This document shows, piece after piece, positions 7,479 to 15,219 of a stretch of DNA of 21,905 nucleotides. The notes under the pieces are model-generated. The model worked only from the letters and a program-made list of their open reading frames with translations. It was not told the DNA's origin and did no database searches. The stretch is from an uncultured Collinsella sp. (GTDB taxonomy: Bacteria > Actinomycetota > Coriobacteriia > Coriobacteriales > Coriobacteriaceae), in contig CATYJC010000018.1 in the NCBI GenBank assembly GCA_958407555.1, positions 1 through 21,905 on the forward strand. Reading direction: 5' to 3'. Both the position numbers and the translations under genes were made by a program. Each line of letters starts with the position of its first letter. Position 1 is the first letter of the stretch.

Positions 7479-8546
7479 TTGGATAAGAACGAGCTGCAAA
7501 AGCGTATGGAACAGGCTATTCGCCTGACGGCACCTGGTCAGCCGATCCGCACCGCCCTCGACATGATTATCGCCGGTCACCTGGGCGCCCTTATCTGCGT
7601 CGGCGACACCGAAAACGTGCTCGCTGCCGGTAACGACGGCTTCCCGCTCAACATTTCGTTCACCTCGAACCGTCTGTTCGAGCTCTCCAAGATGGACGGT
7701 GCCATCGTCATCGACGGCGACCTCACCCAGATCCTGCGCGCCAACTTCCATCTCAATCCCGATCCCTCGCTCGCCACGAGCGAGACGGGCATGCGTCATC
7801 GCACCGCCGCTCGCATGTCGGTGCTCACCGACGCCATCGTGATCTCGGTCTCGGCCCGTCGTGCCGTCGTCAACGTGTACGTTCATGGCAAGAGCTACGA
7901 GATCCAGTCCGTAACCACCATCATGAGCTCGGTCAACCAGCTCGTCGCCACGCTCCAGACCACCCGTCAGTCGCTCGATCGCTCCCTGCTGCGCCTGACG
8001 GCCCTCGAGCTCGACGACTACGTCACGCTCGCCGACATTACCGGTATTTTCTCGAGCTTCGAGATCATGCAGCAGGCAAAGACCGAGCTTAAAGATTGCA
8101 TCGTCAAGCTGGGTAACCAGGGCAAGCTCGTGCAGATGCAGCTCGAGCAGCTCGCCGGCTCCAGCATGGATACCGAGTACGACCTGATGATCCGCGACTA
8201 CGCAAGTGATTCCTCCGAGGCAAACGCCGAGAAGATTCGCGCTGAGCTTGCCCGTATGACGCCCAAGGACTTGTCCGACCCGCAGCATGTTGCGGCGGTT
8301 CTGGGTTACGACGACCTGGACGAGGACTCCGTCATGACGCCGCTGGGCCTGCGCACGCTTTCGCGCGTGTCCGTCGTGCGCGACGGCGTGGCCGAGAAGA
8401 TCGTCGACGAGTACGGCTCGCTGCAGGAACTCATGGACGACATCAGCGAAGATCCGGAGCGCCTGGGCGACTTTGGCGTTAACAACCCTGCCATTCTTGC
8501 GGACTCCCTGTACCGCATGAAGGGCACCAAACAGGGGAACGCATAA
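7479..8546 (+). CDS. disA: Diadenylate cyclase DisA (DNA integrity scanning protein)
   Basis: 355-residue protein that makes the second messenger c-di-AMP from two ATP and scans DNA for branched structures; B. subtilis DisA has 360 residues. The DAC domain shows the signature DGA at 73-75 and RHR at 106-108 (TGMRHRTAARMS). A helical linker follows, then a C-terminal helix-hairpin-helix segment (LSRVSVVRDGVAEKIVDEYG, NNPAILADSLYRMKG). The start is taken as TTG 7479, seven bases after GGGAG; no in-frame ATG exists upstream before a stop at 7443. The stop overlaps the ispD ATG (TAATG). DisA usually sits next to radA in this cluster; radA is absent from this window, and accessory genes fill the space after clpC. 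Confidence 0.93.
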   Translation: MDKNELQKRMEQAIRLTAPGQPIRTALDMIIAGHLGALICVGDTENVLAAGNDGFPLNISFTSNRLFELSKMDGAIVIDGDLTQILRANFHLNPDPSLATSETGMRHRTAARMSVLTDAIVISVSARRAVVNVYVHGKSYEIQSVTTIMSSVNQLVATLQTTRQSLDRSLLRLTALELDDYVTLADITGIFSSFEIMQQAKTELKDCIVKLGNQGKLVQMQLEQLAGSSMDTEYDLMIRDYASDSSEANAEKIRAELARMTPKDLSDPQHVAAVLGYDDLDEDSVMTPLGLRTLSRVSVVRDGVAEKIVDEYGSLQELMDDISEDPERLGDFGVNNPAILADSLYRMKGTKQGNA

Positions 8547-9274
8547 TGGCGCCCGTATGCGCCGTGGTCGTTGCCGGTGGCAGCGGCCAGCGCTTTGGTA
8601 ACCCCGGTGGCAAGCAGCTCGTCAATGTAGCGGGTCGTCCGCTTATGAGCTGGTCCATCCGCGCATTTGACCGTAGCGATAAGGTCGGCCACATCGTCGT
8701 GGTTTGCCCTGCCGAGCGTCGTGCCGAGATGCGCCGCCTGGCCATCGACCCGTTTGACTATGACACGCCTATCAGTTTTGCCGATGCCGGCAATACCCGT
8801 CAGGATTCCACCCGTGCCGGCGTGCATGCGGTTCCGGCGGGTTTCGAATATGTCGCCATCCACGACGGCGCCCGTCCGCTCATTACGACCGAGGCCATCG
8901 ACCACGCTATCGACGTGCTCGTGAGCGACCGTGCCCTCGACGGTGTCGTGTGCGGTCAGCCCGCGATTGACACGCTCAAGATCGTCGATGGCGATAATAT
9001 CGTCGAGACGCCGCCGCGCGAGCTGTACTGGACCGCGCAGACGCCGCAGATCTTTAGTGTCGACGCCATGAAGCGCGCCCATGCCGCGGCGATTGCTGAG
9101 GGCTTTATCGGCACGGACGATTCTTCGCTGGTCGAGCGCATGGGTGGGCGCGTCCGCTGCGTCCAGAGCCCGCGCGATAACCTCAAGGTGACGGTGCCCG
9201 AGGATTTGCGTCCCGTAACCGCAATTCTGCTCGGCCGCATGGCCGAGGGAGAGGACCTTCCCCATGTTCAGTAA
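8546..9274 (+). CDS. ispD: 2-C-methyl-D-erythritol 4-phosphate cytidylyltransferase IspD
   Basis: 242-residue enzyme of the MEP isoprenoid pathway; it joins CTP and methylerythritol phosphate to give CDP-ME. The nucleotide-binding start VVVAGGSGQRFG has Arg16, and Lys23 follows in GGKQ, matching the known catalytic Arg/Lys pair. Further family motifs are GNTRQDSTRAGV, IHDGARPL and WTAQTPQIF, with GTDDSSLVE and NLKVTVPEDL near the end. The ATG overlaps the disA stop by one base and the gene overlaps ispF by 11 bases, so the three genes form a tight operon with coupled translation. Confidence 0.95.
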   Translation: MAPVCAVVVAGGSGQRFGNPGGKQLVNVAGRPLMSWSIRAFDRSDKVGHIVVVCPAERRAEMRRLAIDPFDYDTPISFADAGNTRQDSTRAGVHAVPAGFEYVAIHDGARPLITTEAIDHAIDVLVSDRALDGVVCGQPAIDTLKIVDGDNIVETPPRELYWTAQTPQIFSVDAMKRAHAAAIAEGFIGTDDSSLVERMGGRVRCVQSPRDNLKVTVPEDLRPVTAILLGRMAEGEDLPHVQ

Positions 9275-9758
9275 CCTGCGCATTGGCCATGGCTACGACG
9301 TTCACCGCTTGGTGGAGGGGCGTCGATGTATCATCGGCGGGGTCGACATTCCCTACGAGCGCGGCCTGCTGGGCCACTCGGATGCCGATGTGCTCGCGCA
9401 CGCCTTGGCCGACGCCATTTTGGGCGCCTGCCGCGGGGGAGACATCGGCAAGCTGTTCCCCGACACCGATCCTGCCTATGAGGGCGCCGACTCGATGGTG
9501 CTGCTCGCCCGTGTGATGGACTATGCGCGCGAGCTGGGCTTTGAGTTTGTCGATGCCGATTGCACCATTGCCTGTCAGCAACCCAAGATCACCCCGCACC
9601 GCGATGCCATGCGCGCCAACCTTGCCCATGCCCTGGGCGTTGACGTCGAAAACGTGGGCGTCGCCGCCACCACGACCGAAAAGCTCGGTTGGGAAGGTCA
9701 GGGCGAGGGGATCGGCGCCTGGGCCGTCTGCCTGCTACAGAAAACCGTTAAGGAGTAA
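9264..9758 (+). CDS. ispF: 2-C-methyl-D-erythritol 2,4-cyclodiphosphate synthase IspF
   Basis: 164-residue enzyme that cyclises CDP-ME 2-phosphate, two steps after IspD in the same pathway. Zinc ligands are readable as Asp12 and His14 in RIGHGYDVHRL and His46 in GHSDADVLAHALADAILGA. The C-terminal VGVAATTTEKLGWEGQGEGIGAWAVCLL is the conserved nucleotide-binding end. The length is normal. ATG 9264 lies inside the end of ispD, preceded by GAGGGAGAGGA, and the gene ends three bases before cysS. Confidence 0.95.
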   Translation: MFSNLRIGHGYDVHRLVEGRRCIIGGVDIPYERGLLGHSDADVLAHALADAILGACRGGDIGKLFPDTDPAYEGADSMVLLARVMDYARELGFEFVDADCTIACQQPKITPHRDAMRANLAHALGVDVENVGVAATTTEKLGWEGQGEGIGAWAVCLLQKTVKE

Positions 9759-9761
9759 CGA

Positions 9762-11228
9762 ATGCGTATCTACAACAGCGCTACCCATAAAAAGGAAGAG
9801 TTCCAGCCCATCGAGTCCGGCAAGGTCCGCATGTACGTGTGCGGCCCCACGGTCTACGACAACATCCACATCGGCAATGCCCGCACGTTCATCAGCTTTG
9901 ACGTGATTCGTCGCTGGCTCATTGCGAGCGGCTACGAGGTCACGTTCGCCCAGAACCTTACCGATGTCGATGACAAGATCATCAAGCGCGCCAACGAGCA
10001 GGGCCGTACGGCCGCCGAGGTCGCGACGGAGTTCTCCGATAAGTTCATTGGCGTCATGCGCGCTGCCAACGTGCTCGATCCCGATGTGCGCCCCCGCGCC
10101 ACCAAGGAGATCGGTCCCATGATCGCCATGATCAAGACGCTTATCGAGCAGGGCCACGCTTACGCAGCCGATAACGGCGATGTGTACTTTGCCGTGCGCA
10201 GCGATCCCAACTACGGCCAGGTTTCGGGCCGCAACATCGACGACCTTATGGTTGGCGCGCGCATCGAGGAGAACGAGGACAAGAACGACCCGCTCGACTT
10301 TGCCCTGTGGAAGGCCGCCAAGCCCGGCGAGCCCAGCTGGCCGAGCCCCTGGGGCGAGGGCCGTCCCGGTTGGCATACCGAGTGCGCCGCCATGGTTCAC
10401 CGCTACCTGGGTACCCCGATCGACATTCACGGCGGCGGCTCCGACTTGGCCTTCCCGCATCACGAGAACGAGTGCGCCCAGGCCACCTGTGCCTGGCACC
10501 AGGGTTTCTCCAACACCTGGATGCACACGGGTATGCTGCTGGTTGACGGCGAGAAGATGTCCAAGTCCCTCGGAAACTTCTTTACGCTGGCCGAGGTGCT
10601 CGAGCAGCACTCTGCCGCGGCTCTGCGCTTGCTGATGCTGCAGACAAGTTATCGCTCGCCGCTCGACTTCTCCTGGGAGCGCCTGGAGGGTGCCGAGAAT
10701 TCGCTCACGCGTATTGCCGGTACGGTCGAGAACCTGCGTTGGGCTGCGAACCACGCGACGGCCGATGCCGATGCGGCTGCCGCCGAGGCGTTTGCCGCCA
10801 AGGCCGCCGAGACCCGTGCCGCCTTTAAGGAGTGCATGGACGACGACTTTAACACCGCCGGTGCCATGGGTGCCGTCTTTGGCTTTGTGACCGAGTGCAA
10901 CCAGTACCTGGAGCAGGCGGGCGACGCTGCCGACAAGGCCGCCGCGCTTGCCGCCGCCGACACGCTGGCCGAGTTGCTCGATACGTTTGGCGTTGAGCTT
11001 CCCGAGCCCAAGGTCGAGCTGCCGCTGGGCCTGCTGGGCGTTGCCGCCGGTTTGGTTGCCTACACGGGTGACGACGTGGACGAGGCCGCTGCCAAGATTC
11101 TCGAGGCCCGCGCCGAGGCCCGCGCCGCCAAGAACTGGGATCTGGCCGATGCCATCCGCGATCAGCTCAAGGACTTGGGCCTCACCATTGAGGATACGGC
11201 CGCGGGCACTCGTATTAAGACTCTCTAG
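9762..11228 (+). CDS. cysS: Cysteinyl-tRNA synthetase
   Basis: 488-residue class I aminoacyl-tRNA synthetase that charges tRNA(Cys). The HIGH motif appears as IHIGN (35-39) after the zinc ligand Cys27 in MYVCGPTVYDN; GWHTECAAM and HHENECAQ carry further zinc ligands; KMSKS is at 265-269. The C-terminal DALR-like helical domain is Ala-rich (roughly 330-430). AAGGAG precedes ATG 9762. It is the fourth gene of the disA-ispD-ispF operon, three bases after ispF. The usual Mini-III RNase gene that sits after cysS in Firmicutes is not seen; a 143-base gap separates it from rlmB. Confidence 0.96.
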   Translation: MRIYNSATHKKEEFQPIESGKVRMYVCGPTVYDNIHIGNARTFISFDVIRRWLIASGYEVTFAQNLTDVDDKIIKRANEQGRTAAEVATEFSDKFIGVMRAANVLDPDVRPRATKEIGPMIAMIKTLIEQGHAYAADNGDVYFAVRSDPNYGQVSGRNIDDLMVGARIEENEDKNDPLDFALWKAAKPGEPSWPSPWGEGRPGWHTECAAMVHRYLGTPIDIHGGGSDLAFPHHENECAQATCAWHQGFSNTWMHTGMLLVDGEKMSKSLGNFFTLAEVLEQHSAAALRLLMLQTSYRSPLDFSWERLEGAENSLTRIAGTVENLRWAANHATADADAAAAEAFAAKAAETRAAFKECMDDDFNTAGAMGAVFGFVTECNQYLEQAGDAADKAAALAAADTLAELLDTFGVELPEPKVELPLGLLGVAAGLVAYTGDDVDEAAAKILEARAEARAAKNWDLADAIRDQLKDLGLTIEDTAAGTRIKTL

Positions 11229-11371
11229 TATTTGTCGACCGTTCGAGGTGCGGCAGATTGCCTTGAAAGAGGAGGGCATAGACCTGGTGGTCATGCCCGA
11301 CGATTGAAAGGCAAGGTGCCGTGGCTCGGACGGTCGATTCTTGTTTGTTATCTATTTAAGGAGGTCGCTTT

Positions 11372-12292
11372 ATGGCCGACAATCGCAAGCGTGCGCCTCG
11401 TGGCGGCAAGCAGACCGCTTCTGGCTCGCGTCCGATTCGCCGCAACGACCGCGCTGCCGCTCCCAAGGGCCAGCGCGAGCGCTCCCAAGCCCAGGCTGCG
11501 CGTCCGCAGCGTGATCGCAACCGCGACGCTGTCCAGGCTCCCAAGGGCGAGTTTATCGAAGGCCGTCGTGCTGCCGCCGAGGCGCTGCGCACTGGTTTTC
11601 CCATCAAGTGCGCGCTCATCGCTGAGGGCGGGGAACGCGATGCCGCCCTGTCGCGCTTGGTCGATGACCTCAACGCCGCGGGCGTCCGCATTAAGTATGT
11701 GCCGCGCGCGCAGCTCGATGCGCTGTCGAGCCATGGCGCTCACCAGGGCATCGCGCTCGAGGTGGGCAACTTCCCCTATGCCGATGTTGCCGATATTCTC
11801 GACCGCGCAGGCGAGGGTCCGGCACTTGTCGTGGTGCTCGACCATGTGACTGACGATGGCAACTTTGGCGCCATCGTGCGCTCCGCCGAGGTCGTGGGCG
11901 CCGCGGGCGTCATCATCGCCAACAAGCGCGCCGCCGGCGTGACCGTGGGCAGCTACAAGACCTCTGCCGGCGCCGTCATGCACCTGCCCATTGCGCAGGT
12001 TCCCAATATCGCCCGTGCGCTCGATGACCTCAAGGCCGCTGGCTTTTGGGTGGGCGGCGCCTCCGAGCACGCCGAGGGCAGCTGCTGGGATGCTCCCTTC
12101 GAGGGCCGTGTGGCGCTCGTCATGGGCTCCGAGGGCGACGGCATCTCGCGCCTGGTGCTCGAGAAATGCGACTTTTTGACCAAGCTTCCCCAGCGTGGCA
12201 TGACCGAGAGCCTCAATGTTGCTCAGGCGACCACGGCGCTGTGCTTTGAGTGGCTGCGCCGCAACGCCGGCGAGCTCATGGGGGAGGAGTAG
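11372..12292 (+). CDS. rlmB: 23S rRNA 2'-O-ribose methyltransferase, RlmB/SpoU family
   Basis: 306-residue SPOUT methyltransferase, probably modifying a guanosine of 23S rRNA (RlmB/TrmH group 3). The first 55 residues are a basic Arg/Lys/Gln-rich extension without visible fold, likely an RNA-binding tail. Then come the substrate-binding domain (EFIEGRRAAAEAL) and the knotted catalytic domain with LDHVTDDGNFGAIVRSAE, VMGSEGDGISRL and ESLNVAQATTAL, the three SpoU motifs. AAGGAGG stands seven bases before ATG 11372. The gene ends three bases before yacP. The exact target nucleotide cannot be read from sequence. Confidence 0.92.
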   Translation: MADNRKRAPRGGKQTASGSRPIRRNDRAAAPKGQRERSQAQAARPQRDRNRDAVQAPKGEFIEGRRAAAEALRTGFPIKCALIAEGGERDAALSRLVDDLNAAGVRIKYVPRAQLDALSSHGAHQGIALEVGNFPYADVADILDRAGEGPALVVVLDHVTDDGNFGAIVRSAEVVGAAGVIIANKRAAGVTVGSYKTSAGAVMHLPIAQVPNIARALDDLKAAGFWVGGASEHAEGSCWDAPFEGRVALVMGSEGDGISRLVLEKCDFLTKLPQRGMTESLNVAQATTALCFEWLRRNAGELMGEE

Positions 12293-12295
12293 CGC

Positions 12296-12973
12296 ATGTC
12301 CAAGAAGAACCGTGCCAAGTCCAAGGCCAAGCGCTTTGGCGAGGGCTCGGCCAAGCCGATTGTCTCGGCCGCGACCTACGGTGTGGGCGGCAATGCGTTT
12401 GCACAGGCCATCGCCGACCCAGTTTCGACGGTGCACTCCAACAAGCCCGAGCTGCTGGTGGTCGATGGCTACAACGTGATCCACTGCACGCCACGCTACG
12501 AAAAGCTCGTCTACGACCATTCCGACGATCCGTATTCCAGCGACGTTCACGATATGGCGCGTACCGCCCTCATCAACGACGTCGCCGCCTTTGCCCAGGG
12601 CCGCTACGAGGCCGTGATTGTGTTTGACGGCGCGGGCAATATCTCCAGCGAGCGCCCCAACCTGCCGGCCCGCGGCGTGCGCATCGAGTTTTCGCCGACG
12701 GGCGTCTCTGCCGATACCGTGGTGCAGAAGCTCTGCATCGAGGCACGTGAGGAGGGCCGCGCGTGCTCTGTGGTATCGAGTGACGGCACAATTCAAGCCG
12801 TCGTCATGGGCAAGGGTGTTACGCGCATCTCGAGCCGCATGCTGGTGGACGAGATCAAACAGATCGACAAGGACGTGCACGAGGCTGAGGAAGCCCCGCA
12901 GATCAAGATGACTCTGGGCAGTCGCCTGAGCCCCGATGCCCTGGCAAAGCTCAAGGCCCTGCGCGGGAGGTAG
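12296..12973 (+). CDS. yacP: NYN-domain RNase, YacP/Rae1-like
   Basis: 225-residue protein with a PIN-like NYN nuclease fold: LLVVDGYNVIH at about 52-62 gives the first metal-binding Asp, VIVFDGAG the next, and ADTVVQKLCIEAREEGRACS with VVSSDGTIQ the last. In B. subtilis the homologue Rae1 (YacP) cleaves mRNA at the ribosomal A site, and it is likewise encoded directly after rlmB. The first 50 residues are a basic Lys/Arg/Ala-rich extension. ATG 12296 is preceded by GAGGAG. It ends the disA-to-yacP operon and converges with the HTH-HipA gene 27 bases away; I see no terminator in between. Confidence 0.88.
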   Translation: MSKKNRAKSKAKRFGEGSAKPIVSAATYGVGGNAFAQAIADPVSTVHSNKPELLVVDGYNVIHCTPRYEKLVYDHSDDPYSSDVHDMARTALINDVAAFAQGRYEAVIVFDGAGNISSERPNLPARGVRIEFSPTGVSADTVVQKLCIEAREEGRACSVVSSDGTIQAVVMGKGVTRISSRMLVDEIKQIDKDVHEAEEAPQIKMTLGSRLSPDALAKLKALRGR

Positions 12974-13000
12974 GGGAGTTGGTGGGGCGATGCTGTCTCG

Positions 13001-14341
13001 CTAACTCCATTCAGCGATGTCGATCATTCTTTCGAGGCGCCATGTTAGCGCCTCTTTTAGATAAGGCAGTCTCGCTGTAAGAGCGTCGTTTTTGGATAGG
13101 ATTTCGATTGCCTCGTCAACGAAACCCTCGAGCTTGTCGTCGTCAAACCAGCTCATATCCTCAACAAGCAGCATTTGTTTTGCGGGGCTTGAATGAAACT
13201 GCGCGCTGGTAAAACTGTGCTCTCCTGCCTTAAGCTCCTCTAGAGAAATGTTGCACCAGAGCGATGAGCCCGAATCGAAGATGGGGGCAGGTCTGCAAGC
13301 TAGCGTGTTGACGTTTCGCACAATGCCAAAGTTACGCCAATGACGGTCATAGTTGGCGATGATGTCGTCGCACACGATCATGCGGTCAAGGGCATCCTTG
13401 ACGCCTGTTACCCCGAGTTTCTCGCAGTTTGCTACATATCGCTCGTAGTCGGTTAGTCTTTCATCTGCGTTTGCGTACTGATTTACATAGAACGCAGGGA
13501 CATACTCTTCTTCATCAGTTAAGAAGACATCGCATATGCTCAGGGCGGAAGTGCCCGTGCCCTCGAGCGAGTAAGGCACATAATCGCAGGCGTTTAGGAT
13601 GCGACGATGGAGCGCGGTCGCTACCAGCTCGTTATATGGTTCTTGGTTTAGGTGCGCTCCTGCCTTATGCAGAATTCGACGCCCGCCCTCGCATGTCCAA
13701 TACTTCTGAAGGTTGCCGTCCGAGGTGTTATCGGGCTTTGCGGCGGCTGCTTTGCCCTCTGGGGCGAAGGGTGCGATGGACAGAGAGACGTCGTCAAAAG
13801 CATTATTGAAGAAGTTAATATCCTCCCACGCGAGACCGGAATCTTGGGGTCTAATCCAATACTGGTCGGATAGGGAGAGGCCGAGATTTCGCTGGATGAG
13901 TTCGTCGGGAACATCGACTGCTGCTTCTGCCAACAGGGATGCAAGCCCAATGCGCGCGAGCGGGATACCGCGGCCTCGCCACCAAATGCGGAAAGAGTCG
14001 AGCGACACGGGACTATTGGGGCCAAGTACTCCAATAGGGGCGTGGGTGTAATCGATGTCGGCACCGATGTGGGTAAAGTCTTTTCGCGATGTGCTGTAGA
14101 CCAGCTGGGCGACTTCGTGCGTGCGGTTCATGAGGGTAAACGTAATCTCGCTTTTTCCATGGCCTCGACGGGGGCGTCCCCCCGTTTTGGTCACGGAGCG
14201 GAGTCGTGCATTGACGCTGTCTTTATCGATGAGCCATACACCAGAAGCCTTGCGTGCCTCAAGTGCTCCGTTTTTTATGAGCTCTTGCACCCTGCGCGGG
14301 GTGATGTCGAGTAGCTCTGCAGCTTCCTTCGTGGTCAACAT
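13001..14341 (-). CDS. HTH-HipA fusion: excisionase-like DNA-binding domain joined to a HipA-like kinase
   Basis: 446 residues from ATG 14341, chosen because GAAGGG stands seven bases upstream; an in-frame ATG at 14383 lies inside the operator and has no ribosome binding site. Residues 1-47 (LTTKEAAELLDITPRRVQEL onward, ending VWLIDKDSV) form a helix-turn-helix of the excisionase/MerR-like kind. A middle region with SFRIWWRGRGIPLAR follows. The C-terminal part is a HipA-like kinase: Gly/Asn loop TSDGNLQKYW at 206-215, putative ATP Lys226, catalytic DDIIANYDRHWRNFGIV with Asp332, His334 and Asn337, and metal-binding PIFDSGSSLW with Asp356. It looks like an antitoxin-type DNA-binding domain and a toxin-type kinase in one chain. 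No separate partner gene is seen. Kinase activity and toxin role are inferred. Confidence 0.8.
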   Translation of the reverse strand: MLTTKEAAELLDITPRRVQELIKNGALEARKASGVWLIDKDSVNARLRSVTKTGGRPRRGHGKSEITFTLMNRTHEVAQLVYSTSRKDFTHIGADIDYTHAPIGVLGPNSPVSLDSFRIWWRGRGIPLARIGLASLLAEAAVDVPDELIQRNLGLSLSDQYWIRPQDSGLAWEDINFFNNAFDDVSLSIAPFAPEGKAAAAKPDNTSDGNLQKYWTCEGGRRILHKAGAHLNQEPYNELVATALHRRILNACDYVPYSLEGTGTSALSICDVFLTDEEEYVPAFYVNQYANADERLTDYERYVANCEKLGVTGVKDALDRMIVCDDIIANYDRHWRNFGIVRNVNTLACRPAPIFDSGSSLWCNISLEELKAGEHSFTSAQFHSSPAKQMLLVEDMSWFDDDKLEGFVDEAIEILSKNDALTARLPYLKEALTWRLERMIDIAEWS

Positions 14342-14351
14342 CGCGAAACCC

Positions 14352-14418
14352 TTCGCCAGAACGAATAGTTTTATCTTCTTCATTGTAATAAAAACTATTC
14401 GTTCTGGCGAATAGTTTT
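14352..14418. promoter_or_regulatory. Operator of the HTH-HipA gene: 21-base inverted repeat plus third half-site
   Basis: Perfect 21-base arms at 14352-14372 and 14391-14411, spacer 18 bases; the core is ACGAATAGTTTT and its complement AAAACTATTCGT. A third copy of the core in the same direction as the left arm, CGAATAGTTTT at 14408-14418, overlaps the end of the right arm. A -10-like TACAAT on the minus strand (14387-14382) lies in the spacer, so a bound repressor would cover the promoter. It ends 11 bases before the start codon and directly borders the ribosome binding site. Confidence 0.72.
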
Positions 14419-14443
14419 GAGATGTGATCGGTCAAAGGGCCTG

Positions 14444-14472
14444 TTGCGCCCCGTCCGTAATTCCTTTATTCT
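14444..14472 (+). promoter_or_regulatory. Probable promoter of tRNA(Thr)-TGT
   Basis: TTGCGC (14444-14449) and TATTCT (14467-14472) with a 17-base spacer, ending 30 bases before the tRNA. Spacing and place are right; the boxes match only moderately. Confidence 0.4.
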
Positions 14473-14502
14473 TATCTGGCTTCGCGCGAAAGCGCCAAGT
14501 GT

Positions 14503-14577
14503 GCCAGTGTGGCGCAACGGTAGCGCAACTGATTTGTAATCAGTGGGTTGCAGGTTCGATTCCTGTCACTGGCTCCA
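14503..14577 (+). tRNA. tRNA-Thr (anticodon TGT)
   Basis: Cloverleaf with acceptor GCCAGTG pairing CACTGGC, D-arm GGCGCAACGGTAGCGC, anticodon stem ACTGA/TCAGT with loop TTTGTAA (anticodon TGT at 14535-14537), T-arm CAGGTTCGATTCCTG, discriminator T and encoded CCA to 14577. It reads Thr ACA codons. It stands alone with its own terminator, next to the HTH-HipA locus; tRNA 3' ends are frequent integration points, but I found no second copy of its end in the window. Confidence 0.95.
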
Positions 14578-14586
14578 TGAGAGTTT

Positions 14587-14623
14587 CGGGCTCTGTCTCT
14601 ATATGGGACAGGGCCCGTTTCTT
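14587..14623 (+). terminator. Terminator of tRNA(Thr)
   Basis: CGGGCTCTGTC at 14587-14597 pairs with GACAGGGCCCG at 14607-14617 (one G-T pair), followed by TTTCTT. It begins ten bases after the tRNA CCA. Confidence 0.8.
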
Positions 14624-14633
14624 ATATGTGCGG

Positions 14634-15023
14634 CTATATTCGATTACCCGCCGTTAGCTTAAAAGCTGCGAGGTACAAGATGCCGCCGATAACGTACATG
14701 CAGGCATCAAGTGGATCTGGGGTACTGAACTCGAGCAGTATAGGCGCAAGTACTTCCCAGCAGATTGAGCATCCCGCCGATAATGTCAAACTGCTTGCAA
14801 GGCTGCATATCGGCGTTTTCCCGCTCACCGTTTCGCAGAGGACGTTTACGTAGGCGGGAAAAATGATTCCTCCGCACAGATCTCCGAGCTGATAATGGGC
14901 GAAGTTGTAGGGTAGGAAAAAGTCGAAGCTCGTTATATATCTGTTAACGAGATACACGATGCCGGCAAGCAACGGCAGAAGATTTGCGCTGGAAATAAGC
15001 GCAGATCTGAATCGTTTAGCCAC
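14634..15023 (-). CDS. Small hypothetical membrane protein (129 residues)
   Basis: Unrecognised. Hydrophobic segments at about residues 13-30 (LLPLLAGIVYLVNRYI), 47-60 (GDLCGGIIFPAYVNVL), 75-95 and 110-125 (CMYVIGGILYLAAF) suggest three or four membrane helices. The start is taken as GTG 15023, which overlaps the stop of a 29-residue membrane peptide gene by eight bases, indicating coupled translation; a TTG at 15032 is possible. No Shine-Dalgarno sequence is visible. The fold-like mix of aromatic, Pro and Gly residues between helices argues for a real protein. No function can be given; a membrane role together with the tiny upstream peptide is an inference from gene order. Confidence 0.5.
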   Translation of the reverse strand: MAKRFRSALISSANLLPLLAGIVYLVNRYITSFDFFLPYNFAHYQLGDLCGGIIFPAYVNVLCETVSGKTPICSLASSLTLSAGCSICWEVLAPILLEFSTPDPLDACMYVIGGILYLAAFKLTAGNRI

Positions 15024-15105
15024 AGACCGCAAACATAGTCAGGCCAAGGCAAATGCCCAAAGCGATGATGATGATCTGGCTGCAGCCGTTACCCGAAGGG
15101 ACCAT
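15016..15105 (-). CDS. Putative 29-residue single-helix membrane peptide
   Basis: Reads MVPSGNGCSQ, then a strongly hydrophobic run IIIIALGICLGLTMFAVCG to the stop, enough for one membrane helix. AAAGAGAG ends four bases before the ATG. The last eight bases overlap the GTG start of the 129-residue membrane protein downstream. Small size makes chance occurrence possible, but the ribosome binding site, the clean helix and the overlap together support it. No family recognised. Confidence 0.45.
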   Translation of the reverse strand: MVPSGNGCSQIIIIALGICLGLTMFAVCG

Positions 15106-15219
15106 GACACTCTCTTTCTCGATGCTATCGATGCATTAGTGAATAAAGTATGCCACAGGCGGCAGTGTATTTGTTGAGCAACAACCCGTGACCGCCGGCA
15201 CGCTTTCGATTTGTATCGC

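Noticed and set aside
9735..11294. Long minus-strand open frame opposite cysS
   Set aside because: Shadow frame; cysS has all expected motifs and the antisense translation has no recognisable fold.
14503..14577. tRNA(Thr) as integration site of a mobile element
   Set aside because: No integrase and no duplicate of the tRNA 3' end in the window; an excisionase-like HTH alone is not enough.
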